18,342 nt of DNA from DATJPW01 sp035506215 (lineage in GTDB: Bacteria; Desulfobacterota; Desulfomonilia; Desulfomonilales; Desulfomonilaceae): contig DATJPW010000197.1 in assembly GCA_035506215.1 (NCBI GenBank), forward strand, positions 1 through 18,342, in the 5' to 3' direction. Shown here piece after piece: positions 7,677-14,391 of the stretch. The notes beneath the pieces are model-generated. The model worked only from the letters and a program-made list of their open reading frames with translations, had not been told where the DNA came from and did not search any database. A program made the position numbers and the translations under genes. How positions within the stretch are numbered: position 1 is the stretch's first letter; every line of letters begins with the position of its first letter.

Positions 7677-8525
7677 ATGGGCAATGCAAGACTTTTCCTC
7701 GAACGGGACCACCTTGTAAAAGGCCTGTTTGTCAAGGAGTTTGCGCCAGAACGTCCGGAGGGCCTCGACACCCCCGTCCTCATGGTGCCGGGTGGTTCCC
7801 ATGGTTGGTGGGCTTTTGAGGTCTGGCTGCCATTTTTTGCTTCCTCAGGCTGGCAGAGCTTCTCGCTGTCGCTTCGGAACCATACCGGGTCCTATTCGTT
7901 GCCTGACGAAGAATTTGTTCGTTTGACAATGGACGACTACGTGGATGACGTGTCGACGGTTTTGGCATGGCTGGACAAGCCGGCGGTTCTTATAGGTCAT
8001 AGTATGGGAGGTATAATTGTTCAGAAGGTAGCCGAGAAAACGACGCTCAAGGGTATGGTGCTTGTAGCGTCTGTAGGTCCAGGGCAACTGGGACCTATTC
8101 GCGATCCTGTACCTACAGACAAGCCGATAATGCTGGACCCGGATATCGTCAGAATGACCTGGTTTCACAGGATTGACAATGAGCGCTTCAAGAGCATTTA
8201 CAGCCGGCTAACACCGGAATCTCCAGAAGTGATGAACGAGTACAGCACAGGGAGAGTCCGAGTCGATCGGCAAGCGATCAATTGCCCGATATTGGTAATT
8301 CGAGGCGCCTACGATCGCACGGTGGTTCATGCGGCCGAGGCATTGGCGGATTTCTATTCTGCCCCTTATCAAATCGAGCCTGACTGCGGTCATGATCTGA
8401 TGTTGGAGCCGTCAGCGCTAGATGTGGCGCAGAAAATCAATCAATGGCTGCTATCTGTTGTTAGCACCGATCCGGTCCATTCTGGGGTCACTATACCAAA
8501 TTCCCTGCAGCGGTCTTCCTGCTAA
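7677..8525 (+). CDS. Alpha/beta hydrolase (serine hydrolase family)
   Basis: A 282-residue cytoplasmic alpha/beta-fold hydrolase. The start at 7677 is preferred over an earlier in-frame start at 7599 because CAGGGGGA lies 5-6 nt before it and homologues usually begin near this point. The oxyanion-hole loop PGGSHGWW is at 38-45. The nucleophile elbow GHSMGG holds Ser109. The acid is probably Asp213 (RGAYD), and the His is His239 in DCGHDLML. The complete triad suggests an active esterase, lipase or carboxylic-ester/thioester hydrolase; the substrate cannot be told. The gene stands alone, 120 bp before the right tRNA-Glu repeat, and shares no strand or operon with its left neighbours. The last about 20 residues beyond the final helix look unstructured and may reflect a replaced C-terminus. 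Length is normal for the family. Confidence 0.88.
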   Translation: MGNARLFLERDHLVKGLFVKEFAPERPEGLDTPVLMVPGGSHGWWAFEVWLPFFASSGWQSFSLSLRNHTGSYSLPDEEFVRLTMDDYVDDVSTVLAWLDKPAVLIGHSMGGIIVQKVAEKTTLKGMVLVASVGPGQLGPIRDPVPTDKPIMLDPDIVRMTWFHRIDNERFKSIYSRLTPESPEVMNEYSTGRVRVDRQAINCPILVIRGAYDRTVVHAAEALADFYSAPYQIEPDCGHDLMLEPSALDVAQKINQWLLSVVSTDPVHSGVTIPNSLQRSSC

Positions 8526-8648
8526 TAGCCGGCAGCCCACGTGCCCCTTGACAGCGCTGATGCAAAGTAACCTGCCCAAGTTATGTACCTCTTGTCAAGA
8601 TAGAGCTATAGTACGTCTTGCAGTCGGGCTGTAAGAACGCGTCTGGAC

Positions 8649-8777
8649 GGCCTCTCAAAAAGTGGCAGAAAAAGAAGGGGAAAAAGCTTGGGGGAAAATG
8701 GGCGCTGGCAATCAGGACACCGGCTCTGGGAGCTGGCAGTCCCAAGGGGAATCGAACACCTGTCTCCGCCGTGAGAG
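8649..8777 (-). repeat. Right copy of the ~125-bp direct repeat containing a tRNA-Glu 3' end
   Basis: This copy matches 634-757 in the same orientation, with the same order of blocks: poly-purine flank, a non-conserved spacer, then the tRNA 3' end. It ends at the anticodon loop, five bases short of the left copy. The two copies lie about 8 kb apart and could represent attL/attR-like junctions of a decayed island. Confidence 0.75.
8734..8777 (-). pseudogene. tRNA-Glu 3' fragment, degraded
   Basis: On the minus strand it reads from the anticodon loop CTCTCAC and the 3' anticodon-stem strand GGCGG through the T-arm to the acceptor 3' strand TGGGACT, G and CCA. The 5' strand of the anticodon stem is replaced by unrelated sequence (AAATCTGAC on the plus strand). 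The T-stem has a T-C mismatch (AGGTG against CCCCT), so this copy is more decayed than the one at 713-761. No 5' half is present. Confidence 0.75.
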
Positions 8778-8846
8778 AAATCTGACATAGTTTAAGTGGG
8801 GTGTCAAGAATGCCTTTTATGCTGAGGATTTAAACATTTGTCGATT

Positions 8847-9125
8847 TCAGACCCGAATGAGTTTGGGAACTTTTTTTCCTTTTTGGGAAGATTTTTTCCG
8901 AAAATGGTCCCCATGAGAGCCCCCAAAAGGACGTGGTGATGGGTAAGTCTCGCGTGAACGAGATGATGGCTGCCATCGAGATAGCGAATCGGTCCAGGTT
9001 GGCATGTCTTTCCACAACGTTCCGAAAGCCTTGCCTACATGATCTATGAAGTATTCGTATCCTCCTTCTCCACCTCCCAAATGGTAAATAATACGGCTTC
9101 GCATTCTAACAGGGAATTTCCCCAA
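8847..9125 (-). pseudogene. Possible remnant of a 3-hydroxyacyl-CoA dehydrogenase C-terminal region
   Basis: The minus-strand frame contains LGGGEGGYEYFIDHVG and then LWKDMPTW (residues about 16-44). This resembles a segment in some bacterial 3-hydroxyacyl-CoA dehydrogenases with a Gly-rich 'GGGEGG' stretch followed by a short amphipathic helix. After this the frame turns into Ser/Arg/Lys-rich sequence unlike a folded protein, and the upstream part overlaps the beginning of another pseudogene on the opposite strand. I read it as a short surviving island of a lost paralogue of the intact dehydrogenase downstream. It could be a chance frame; the similarity is from memory only. Confidence 0.35.
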
Positions 9126-9158
9126 GGTGAGGAAAATATGTTAGTGAGCGAAGCCGTA
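9092..9158. repeat. Long imperfect inverted repeat (hairpin)
   Basis: TACGGCTTCGC at 9092-9102 pairs perfectly with GCGAAGCCGTA at 9148-9158. After a three-base mismatch, CTAACA on the left pairs with TGTTAG on the right, making arms of 20 nt with a loop of about 27 nt. The loop holds a smaller GGGAA-T-TTCCC hairpin. It lies at the junction of two gene remnants on opposite strands. It may be a bidirectional terminator or an element end; there is no T-run. Confidence 0.7.
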
Positions 9159-9214
9159 CCAGGTGGTCCCGGATACGGGCGAAAAAGGCCGGGGAATGGC
9201 CTCGTATCTGTCTC

Positions 9215-9590
9215 AAAAGCCCACAACCGCTACAGCCTCATCGGCCCGGACTACGCTTATGGACAGGACCTGTTGAACAACTTCAAGAAAAAGATGAATG
9301 AGTTGAAACCCGATGCGGAAATTGTTGAAACAGTATGGGTCAAGCCTGAAAAGTCGAATTTTTCACATTCATTCCCATCCTCATGGGGAAAAGCCTGATG
9401 CGGTTTACTTCGCGTTTTGGGGCGGCCAAATAAGCACATTTGTAAATGGGCCAAGCTTTATGGTGTCTTCAAGCAGGCCAACTTCAGTTCACTGTTTAAC
9501 TTGGATTTTCTCCTTGCCTCTTCCTCTGTGAACGCCCTTCCTTGGAACCCGCGTGAAGGAAACCAAATCGCATTGTATTCCGGGACCACT
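9215..9590 (+). pseudogene. Liv/HAAT-type substrate-binding protein, internal fragment with two frameshifts
   Basis: The frame reads RYSLIGPDYAYGQDLLNNFK and on to VWVKPEKSNF at about 9358. It then continues one frame over as KPDAVYFAFWGGQISTFV to about 9445, and returns to the first frame as KWAKLYGVFKQANFSS. This order (DYAYG, polar helix, V..V.P...F, 'KPD-aromatic...WGG...FV', 'GVF') matches the central region of periplasmic branched-chain amino acid/amide binding proteins of type 1. The N-terminal signal peptide and the C-terminal third are absent. The two opposite frameshifts cancel, and stop codons are absent in the path described. It is a relic of a second binding protein, distinct in sequence from the intact one at 12237-13469. 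Confidence 0.75.
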
Positions 9591-9634
9591 GAAGTTGGCA
9601 GCCGACGTCTCGGAAACCTAGGCTTCACTGCGAG

Positions 9635-10552
9635 TCAAGGTAAAACCTCTTTCTTAGGGTTGAGAAAATCTGGCTGCAAAAACTCGGGATTGGGGTACGT
9701 ATAAAATCCTTTCCCGCTCTTGATACCGAGTTCACCGCGCTTGACCAAGTCCAGTAACGCGTCCGGCGGTTTGTCTTTCGGATCTTTCGAATCATTGTAG
9801 TACGACATTTCGATGTCGTAGATGACGTCGAGTCCCACTTTGTCCATCAGCGCGAAGGGCCCCTCCTTCATTTTTGTGAATATCATCCAGGCTCGATCCG
9901 TATCCCGGAAATCTACGAAGCCATTCGCCCACATGTAGAGCACTTCTCTCTTGATCGCCCTCCACACCCTATTAAAGCAAAAACCGAGAATCTCCTTGTT
10001 CACCTTGAGAGGAATGCAGCCAATTGAGGCAATCCACTCCACACCCTTCTCCATAACCTCGGGAAGAGTCCTGGTTCCTCCCATGATATCCACCATGTTT
10101 ACCCCCTGGAGCGGAAAATAGAAGTGGATGTTGAGGCATCGCTCTGGTCGTCCACTGCTGTTTTCCATTTTCGAGACAGGTATGGAGGAACTGTTGGTGG
10201 CGAGTATGGCCTCACGAGGAGCCTTTTCGCCAAGTTGCTTGAAGATATCATTCTTGAGCTGAACGTTTTCAGGTGCTGACTCGATCACAAGCTCCGCATC
10301 TCCTACAGCATCATCCAGATTTGTCACTCGTTGGACCGCTGTTTTGCACCTTTCCCAATCTTCCCATGGAATGAACGGGATCACCTGTTTCGCGGTCAAA
10401 TCCGTCTTGATTTTGTTGTATGTTTCCAGGAATGCTTCTTCACGAGGATCGTAAACCTTTACGGTGTGTCCGGCATGAGCCGACAGCATAGCAATCTGAG
10501 CTCCCAGTATGCCTGTCCCGATGATGGCAACCTTTTCCAATGGTTTGACCAT
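9635..10552 (-). CDS. 3-hydroxyacyl-CoA dehydrogenase family protein (NAD-binding)
   Basis: A 305-residue single-unit dehydrogenase expected to oxidise a 3-hydroxyacyl-CoA (or a related hydroxy acid) to the 3-oxo form with NAD+. The N-terminal Rossmann motif GTGILG is at 12-17 and Asp35, at the end of strand 2, favours NAD over NADP. ESAPEN (about 91-96) and TNSSS (119-123) follow the family pattern. The catalytic His is His143 in NIHFYFP. The partner Glu of the classic His-Glu dyad appears as Asp155 in MVDIMGG. The C-terminal domain starts with GFCFNR (about 190-195) and ends with the GKGFYTYPNPEF type of terminus. The start at 10552 is chosen for GGGAGGAAAGGA just upstream; an open frame extends 34 codons further but overlaps a CoA-transferase remnant. 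The exact substrate is unknown; the sub-family seen in anaerobic deltaproteobacteria is my best guess. Confidence 0.88.
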   Translation of the reverse strand: MVKPLEKVAIIGTGILGAQIAMLSAHAGHTVKVYDPREEAFLETYNKIKTDLTAKQVIPFIPWEDWERCKTAVQRVTNLDDAVGDAELVIESAPENVQLKNDIFKQLGEKAPREAILATNSSSIPVSKMENSSGRPERCLNIHFYFPLQGVNMVDIMGGTRTLPEVMEKGVEWIASIGCIPLKVNKEILGFCFNRVWRAIKREVLYMWANGFVDFRDTDRAWMIFTKMKEGPFALMDKVGLDVIYDIEMSYYNDSKDPKDKPPDALLDLVKRGELGIKSGKGFYTYPNPEFLQPDFLNPKKEVLP

Positions 10553-10650
10553 TTCCTTTCCTCCCATTTTTCTCGATCGAGGTAAGGCGAAGTTCAGAAG
10601 AGCGACTGAGCTCCACCCAACAAAGGCCGTAATGAAGGAAAACTCACCTC

Positions 10651-10812
10651 TCACCCCTCGTGGGTCAGATGATTCAAGCCTTGTTCTTTTCCTTCTCGGA
10701 TGACTCCGACCGCTTCCTCTGCCGACAAGATCTTACCTTTTCTCAGGTTCAAATCTGGAATCACATCCAGCATCGGATGCGTGAATTCCTCACGAGAAGG
10801 TCGTCCGGTCAT
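10651..10812 (-). pseudogene. CoA-transferase, N-terminal fragment (53 codons)
   Basis: An ATG at 10812 preceded by AAAGGAG at 7-8 nt opens a 53-codon frame that stops at 10651-10653. Residues 24-41 read RKGKILSAEEAVGVIREG, the conserved opening of family I CoA-transferases (acetate/propionate/3-oxoacid type, usually '..K..SAEEAV..I.DG'). The Gly-rich oxyanion segment that should follow is absent. The frame ends about 100 bp before the dehydrogenase start on the same strand, so the pair once looked like an operon for CoA activation and beta-oxidation. The intact start region suggests a recent deletion of the body, or that the short frame is retained as a leader. Function as an enzyme is excluded. 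Confidence 0.7.
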
Positions 10813-10826
10813 AAGGTTTCTCCTTT

Positions 10827-11298
10827 GCAGCCCTACAGTCTCAAGAAACCTCTACGGTATTACGCGAAAGACCTAAGCAGTGGCGCTTCTTTCTCCCCAC
10901 GCCTCACCGCTCCATGAAAATAACGACCAACGCGCCGGCACAACCCTGACACTCAATCCTGGATCATGCGACAGCCTTGCCATCTTGGCTATCTTCTGGC
11001 TCGTGATCGGTCACGCGATCAACTCTTTGCACCGAACATGGCCGCAGCTTCAGGATCAAAAGATTTGTTCGCGTAATAAGGGAGATCTAGTCAAGGACAA
11101 ACCGTATGATAGCGCATTCTGTCAATGTTTAAAAGGAAGATCTTCAACTCTTTCTGAACTTTGTGTGGGAATCGAGCTTCCCACGCGGCTGAAATCATAT
11201 GGCAATCGGGTTTACAAAAGCTTCACGGTTTATCCCACTAAGTACGCCAACCTGTGTTGAGTGAGCCACCCTGTCCAGGAAAGGTGTCATAAAGGTGT
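10827..11298. other. Intergenic region, no recognisable gene
   Basis: A plus-strand open frame at 10880-11260 has no start signal and no recognisable domain, and its composition looks random. The region probably holds the promoter of the minus-strand CoA-transferase/dehydrogenase unit, but I cannot place a convincing promoter. Confidence 0.45.
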
Positions 11299-11313
11299 AA
11301 TATCATAATATTT
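11299..11313. repeat. 15-bp AT-rich direct repeat, copy 1
   Basis: AATATCATAATATTT occurs here and again at 11823-11837 in the same orientation, flanking the IS3-family remnant. Each copy is itself nearly palindromic (AATAT...ATATT). Confidence 0.7.
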
Positions 11314-11339
11314 CATATTGGATGTGAGCCAATATGTGC

Positions 11340-11595
11340 TGACGTGGACCCCTCTGCCAAGACAAAAAGTGGGCTTTCTCAAGGTGGCAAAGCACGCCTG
11401 GGTACCTGGTGAATAGGTTAGGTTTTACCTTCGGTTTACGGGTATAGAGCTGGTACCGAGTCTTGTACGCGAGAGCCTGATGGTGACGCCCTTCGTTGGA
11501 GAAGCCAAGGTAGACTCCGAGTTCTAAGACCACCTTCTTTACCGTAGCGTACTTCTTCAGATAGACCGAAAAAAGCTTCGTAAGTCCGTCACTCG
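11340..11595 (-). mobile_element. IS3-family element, right end with the C-terminus of OrfB
   Basis: On the minus strand, from about 11590, the frame reads SVYLKKYATVKKVVLELGVY, then FSNEGRHHQALAYKTRYQLY. This is the end of the IS3 OrfB integrase core (usual pattern '..F..YN..R.HQ.LGY.TP...Y'). The stretch ends at 11340 with TTGTCTTGGCAGAGGGGTCC then ACGTCA, the usual right terminus of many IS3-family elements ending in TCA. The DDE catalytic residues lie upstream and are absent, as are orfA and the left end. It is a dead fragment. Its end differs from the IS3-type end at 1079, so it derives from a different element. Confidence 0.75.
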
Positions 11596-11822
11596 TTCGT
11601 TTCTTCCGTTGGCTGATCCGGTTCGGATCGACCTAGTACGCACCCGCTATCTCTGTCACCGTCCGATCGCACCTGATGGCCTTCTAAGCGACTCATATCT
11701 TGAAACTCCCGTCATATCTGTTCGCACACCAGTCAATCAAAGCCTTGTGATCCCGCGCCGATTTCCTCGTCACAAAGATCTACGTTGCCAGCTTAACCCG
11801 CTGAATCCATTGAACATATTTA
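11596..11822. other. Unassigned segment upstream of the IS3 fragment
   Basis: No frame here continues the OrfB reading frame or shows a recognisable motif. A plus-strand frame at 11609-11842 has no ribosome-binding site. It may be remains of DNA deleted together with the missing part of the IS element. Confidence 0.4.
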
Positions 11823-11837
11823 AATATCATAATATTT
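11823..11837. repeat. 15-bp AT-rich direct repeat, copy 2
   Basis: Second copy of AATATCATAATATTT, 12 bp upstream of the -35 element of the promoter proposed for the Liv operon. It could be a regulator-binding site or one side of a duplication around the IS3 remnant. Confidence 0.7.
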
Positions 11838-11848
11838 GCTGATTGTTC

Positions 11849-11878
11849 TTGACAGTTATTGGGCGAACATTTTATAGA
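11849..11878 (+). promoter_or_regulatory. Candidate sigma-70 promoter upstream of the Liv operon
   Basis: TTGACA at 11849-11854 and TATAGA at 11873-11878 are separated by 18 bp (or TTATAG at 17 bp). This is the best promoter match seen in the region. Transcription from it would give a leader of about 350 nt before the binding-protein gene, containing the GntR-like remnant at 12083-12223. A promoter nearer the gene cannot be excluded. Confidence 0.45.
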
Positions 11879-12082
11879 TTAGCAGAGCCAAGCGGTTCAG
11901 GGTGAAATGGATTCCGTTGTCGTTTGATTTGTGGGTCTACTCGTTTCCCGTATCACTAGAAAAGCCGCCCATCCCTCTTCCTGTTTCCCGAGCGTATGTT
12001 GGGAATGAATGTGTGCGTGATCATTTCTCGTAACTGAGTTGGGCCCCTTTCTGCCATTCTCCTGTTCGAGGTTGACGCTATC

Positions 12083-12223
12083 ATGTTCAAGCCTGCCCCA
12101 AGAAGAAACAAACTCTCACACTATGTGATCGAGCAGATCCGTGATGCTACGCCCAGGATAGCAGGAGCGACCGGATGGTCCGGTGGTTCCCCTGCGGAGC
12201 AATCCAGGTCCAAATCTTTATAA
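12083..12223 (+). pseudogene. GntR/FadR-type regulator, N-terminal fragment (46 codons)
   Basis: The ATG at 12083 opens MFKPAPRRNKLSHYVIEQIR, which matches the start of FadR-subfamily GntR regulators (typical pattern 'F.P....KLS..V..QI...I'). After residue 22 the helix-turn-helix sequence (..G.L.PGD.LP.ER..) is missing and unrelated codons run to a TAA at 12221-12223. That stop overlaps the ribosome-binding site of the binding-protein gene. It is therefore a truncated regulator, probably the former local regulator of this locus. Alternatively it is retained as a leader frame whose translation could affect initiation of the next gene. Confidence 0.55.
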
Positions 12224-12229
12224 GGAGGT
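12222..12229 (+). promoter_or_regulatory. Strong ribosome-binding site deciding the binding-protein start
   Basis: AAGGAGGT lies seven bases before the ATG at 12237 and is a near-perfect Shine-Dalgarno. It fixes the start there instead of at an upstream in-frame start at 12183, and the resulting N-terminus is a clean signal peptide. Confidence 0.85.
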
Positions 12230-12236
12230 CGCGGTT

Positions 12237-13469
12237 ATGTGGAGAAAGTTTTTTGCAGGCCTGTTGGTGCTGAGTCTGTTCGTATGGTCCGGCATCGTAG
12301 GGGCGCAAGACACCCTGAAAATAGGCGCTCCCCAGCCTATGACCGGTCCTGATGCCCCTTTCGGTGATAAGTTTAAGAAAGCCTACAGTCTGGCAGTTGA
12401 GGAAATCAACGAAGCCGGAGGCGCAAACGGTAAGAAAATCGAAGTGGTCATCGAGGACCACCAGGCCAAGAACCCCTTGGCAGCCACTGTCACTGAGAAG
12501 CTCATTACACAAAATAAAGTCTTGGTGCTCACCGGCGGGCGTGCCTCGGGCCAGGCGGTGGAGATAGCCTCGGTTGCTCAGCGGCTCAAGACTCCCTACT
12601 TGGTAGACCACCCCTCAGCCGACATAATCACCGCCAAGGGTTTTGAGTGGGTGTTCCGCAACAACCCCACAGGCTCCATCTACCCACAAGCATTCAACAT
12701 GTATATCAGCGAGGTGCCTGGGTGTATGCCCAAGTCCGCAGCGGTGGTCTATGATAACACAGTTTTCGGCAAAACAATCGCCAACTCGGCTATGGTCTTC
12801 TTGAAGTCCAAGAATGTGCCGATCGTTAATGACGAAGCCTACGCGGTCAACACTCTTGACTTCAAGCCTGTCATGACCAAAGTGAAGGCCCAGAATCCTG
12901 ATTTCTTGCTGATGGTGGCGGTTTCCACTACTGATGCGATTCTTCTCACACGCCACGCCAAGGAGATTGGCGTAACGCCGAGGGCCTTCGTGGGTTTTGG
13001 CGGAGGATTCGGAGTCGCGGATTTTGCCAACGAACTGGGTCCCTTGGCCGAAAACGTGTTCTCGTCGGCGGCGTGGTCAGGCAACCCCAATGACCCGCCT
13101 ACCAAGGCTTTCTATGAGAAGTTCCACAAGAAATATGGGATTTACCCTAAGGAACACGAAGTGGAAGGTTATGCCTCAATCTATATCATCGCCGACGCCT
13201 TGAAACGGGCCAAGCTGACGGGCGATCTGGCTCAGGACCGCGAGGCCGTACGACAGGCGCTTCTTCAGACGGATATGTCCACCGTCTTTGGTCGAGTAAA
13301 GTTCGGGAACTGGGCCGGCCCATTGGGCGATCAATACACCAACCAAAACACCTATTCGCCGGAGCACTCGGTATTGGCCCAATGGCGGAGCGGCAAGTTG
13401 CTCAACGTTTACCCTAAGACCAATGCGGAGACTGACTGCGTTTTCCCCGACCCAACGGTCAAACGTTAG
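12237..13469 (+). CDS. ABC transporter periplasmic substrate-binding protein, Liv/HAAT family
   Basis: A 410-residue exported protein of the type 1 periplasmic binding fold. It captures a solute and delivers it to the LivH/LivM channel. Residues 1-23 form a signal peptide (WRKFF, hydrophobic core, cut near VGA-QD). The mature start DTLKIGAPQPMTGPDAPFG, then an EEINEAGGANGKKIEVVIED region, is diagnostic of the family. Further marks are SADIITAKGFEWVFRNNPTG in the middle and AVYDNTVFG-like strand-helix elements near the inter-domain crossover. There is no lipobox Cys, so it is a free periplasmic protein. It heads a plus-strand operon; the next gene starts 55 bp after the stop. The ligand cannot be read from sequence: the family binds branched-chain amino acids, amides, urea, aromatic acids and short carboxylates. 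The start is fixed by the ribosome-binding site at 12222. Confidence 0.93.
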   Translation: MWRKFFAGLLVLSLFVWSGIVGAQDTLKIGAPQPMTGPDAPFGDKFKKAYSLAVEEINEAGGANGKKIEVVIEDHQAKNPLAATVTEKLITQNKVLVLTGGRASGQAVEIASVAQRLKTPYLVDHPSADIITAKGFEWVFRNNPTGSIYPQAFNMYISEVPGCMPKSAAVVYDNTVFGKTIANSAMVFLKSKNVPIVNDEAYAVNTLDFKPVMTKVKAQNPDFLLMVAVSTTDAILLTRHAKEIGVTPRAFVGFGGGFGVADFANELGPLAENVFSSAAWSGNPNDPPTKAFYEKFHKKYGIYPKEHEVEGYASIYIIADALKRAKLTGDLAQDREAVRQALLQTDMSTVFGRVKFGNWAGPLGDQYTNQNTYSPEHSVLAQWRSGKLLNVYPKTNAETDCVFPDPTVKR

Positions 13470-13524
13470 TGGATGAGAGCGTAAGCTTGCCCTGAAGGAC
13501 AAGTTTTCGCCTACAAAGTGTGCC

Positions 13525-14391
13525 ATGGAAACACTCGTACAGAGCATTGTGAGTGGTGTGCTTACGGGGTCCCTATATGCCATGATCGGCGTGGGCCTGA
13601 CCATCGTGTTCGGCGTCATGCGTATCATCAATATGGCCCACGGCGACATGGTTATGCTGGGAATGTATGGGGCCTTCTGGGCACATGCTTCCTGGAAAAT
13701 GGATCCTTTTCTTTCCATTGTGCTGTGGGTGCCGGCTGGTTTCCTGGGCGGCCTGTTCATATATCGATTCTTGCTCAGGAAGATAGTCCCGGCCGGTGAA
13801 CTGAACACTCTGCTGTATACAGCCGGATTATCGCTTTTCGTGGCCAACCTGGCCCTGCTGATTTGGAGCGGCGATTACCGCACCATCAAATTGCCGTATG
13901 CGATAATGCCTCTGCGGCCGATGGGTATCGCGGTCCCGATCCCGCTCGCAATCGCCTTCGGTTTGGCCATCCTGGTTACGGCAGGTCTCTATTGGTTTCT
14001 CGTGCACACGGATACCGGGAGGGCGGTTCGGGCGACCAGTCAGGAACCCGAGGCGGCGGCTTTGATGGGCATTAGCGTCGGTCGCATCTCCATGATCACT
14101 TTTGGCCTGGGGACCGCCCTGGCTTGTGGCGCGGGAGTGCTCCTCGCTCCTTCACTGTACCTGTATCCCACCGTGGGCGAAATCCTTGTAGCAAAGTGCT
14201 TCGTGATAGTGGTTTTGGGTGGACTGGGCTCGGTACCGGGAGCTATTGCCGGAGGGCTGATATTAGGCCTCGCGGAATCCTTGGGCGCAGTATATGTATC
14301 CGTCCCCTATAAGGATGCCATCGGTTTTGTCATCTTCTTGCTGGTGCTGCTGTTTAGACCTGCCGGCCTTTTGGGAGGGGGCAAGTCATGA
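13525..14391 (+). CDS. livH: Branched-chain amino acid-type ABC transporter permease, LivH family
   Basis: A 288-residue polytopic inner-membrane permease with about eight hydrophobic segments. The opening VSGVLTGSLYAMIGVGLTIV, then FGVMRIINMAHGDMVMLG, is the family hallmark. Near the C-terminus VVLGGLGSVPGAIAGGLILG is the cytoplasmic coupling loop that contacts the ATPases. It pairs with LivM to form the channel. The start ATG lacks a good ribosome-binding site (an AAGGA lies about 25 nt upstream) but the first residues fit homologues. Its stop overlaps the next start by four bases (ATGA), so the two are translationally coupled. The symbol denotes the family; the substrate is not established. 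Confidence 0.93.
   Translation: METLVQSIVSGVLTGSLYAMIGVGLTIVFGVMRIINMAHGDMVMLGMYGAFWAHASWKMDPFLSIVLWVPAGFLGGLFIYRFLLRKIVPAGELNTLLYTAGLSLFVANLALLIWSGDYRTIKLPYAIMPLRPMGIAVPIPLAIAFGLAILVTAGLYWFLVHTDTGRAVRATSQEPEAAALMGISVGRISMITFGLGTALACGAGVLLAPSLYLYPTVGEILVAKCFVIVVLGGLGSVPGAIAGGLILGLAESLGAVYVSVPYKDAIGFVIFLLVLLFRPAGLLGGGKS

Noticed and set aside
7316..7802. Two long minus-strand open frames opposite the start of the hydrolase
   Set aside because: They are shadows of the hydrolase coding strand and its leader, with no motif of their own.
8548..8600. CTTGACA and TGTCAAG as an inverted repeat or promoter after the hydrolase
   Set aside because: Only seven base pairs over a loop of about 40 nt, with no gene or T-run in a matching place.
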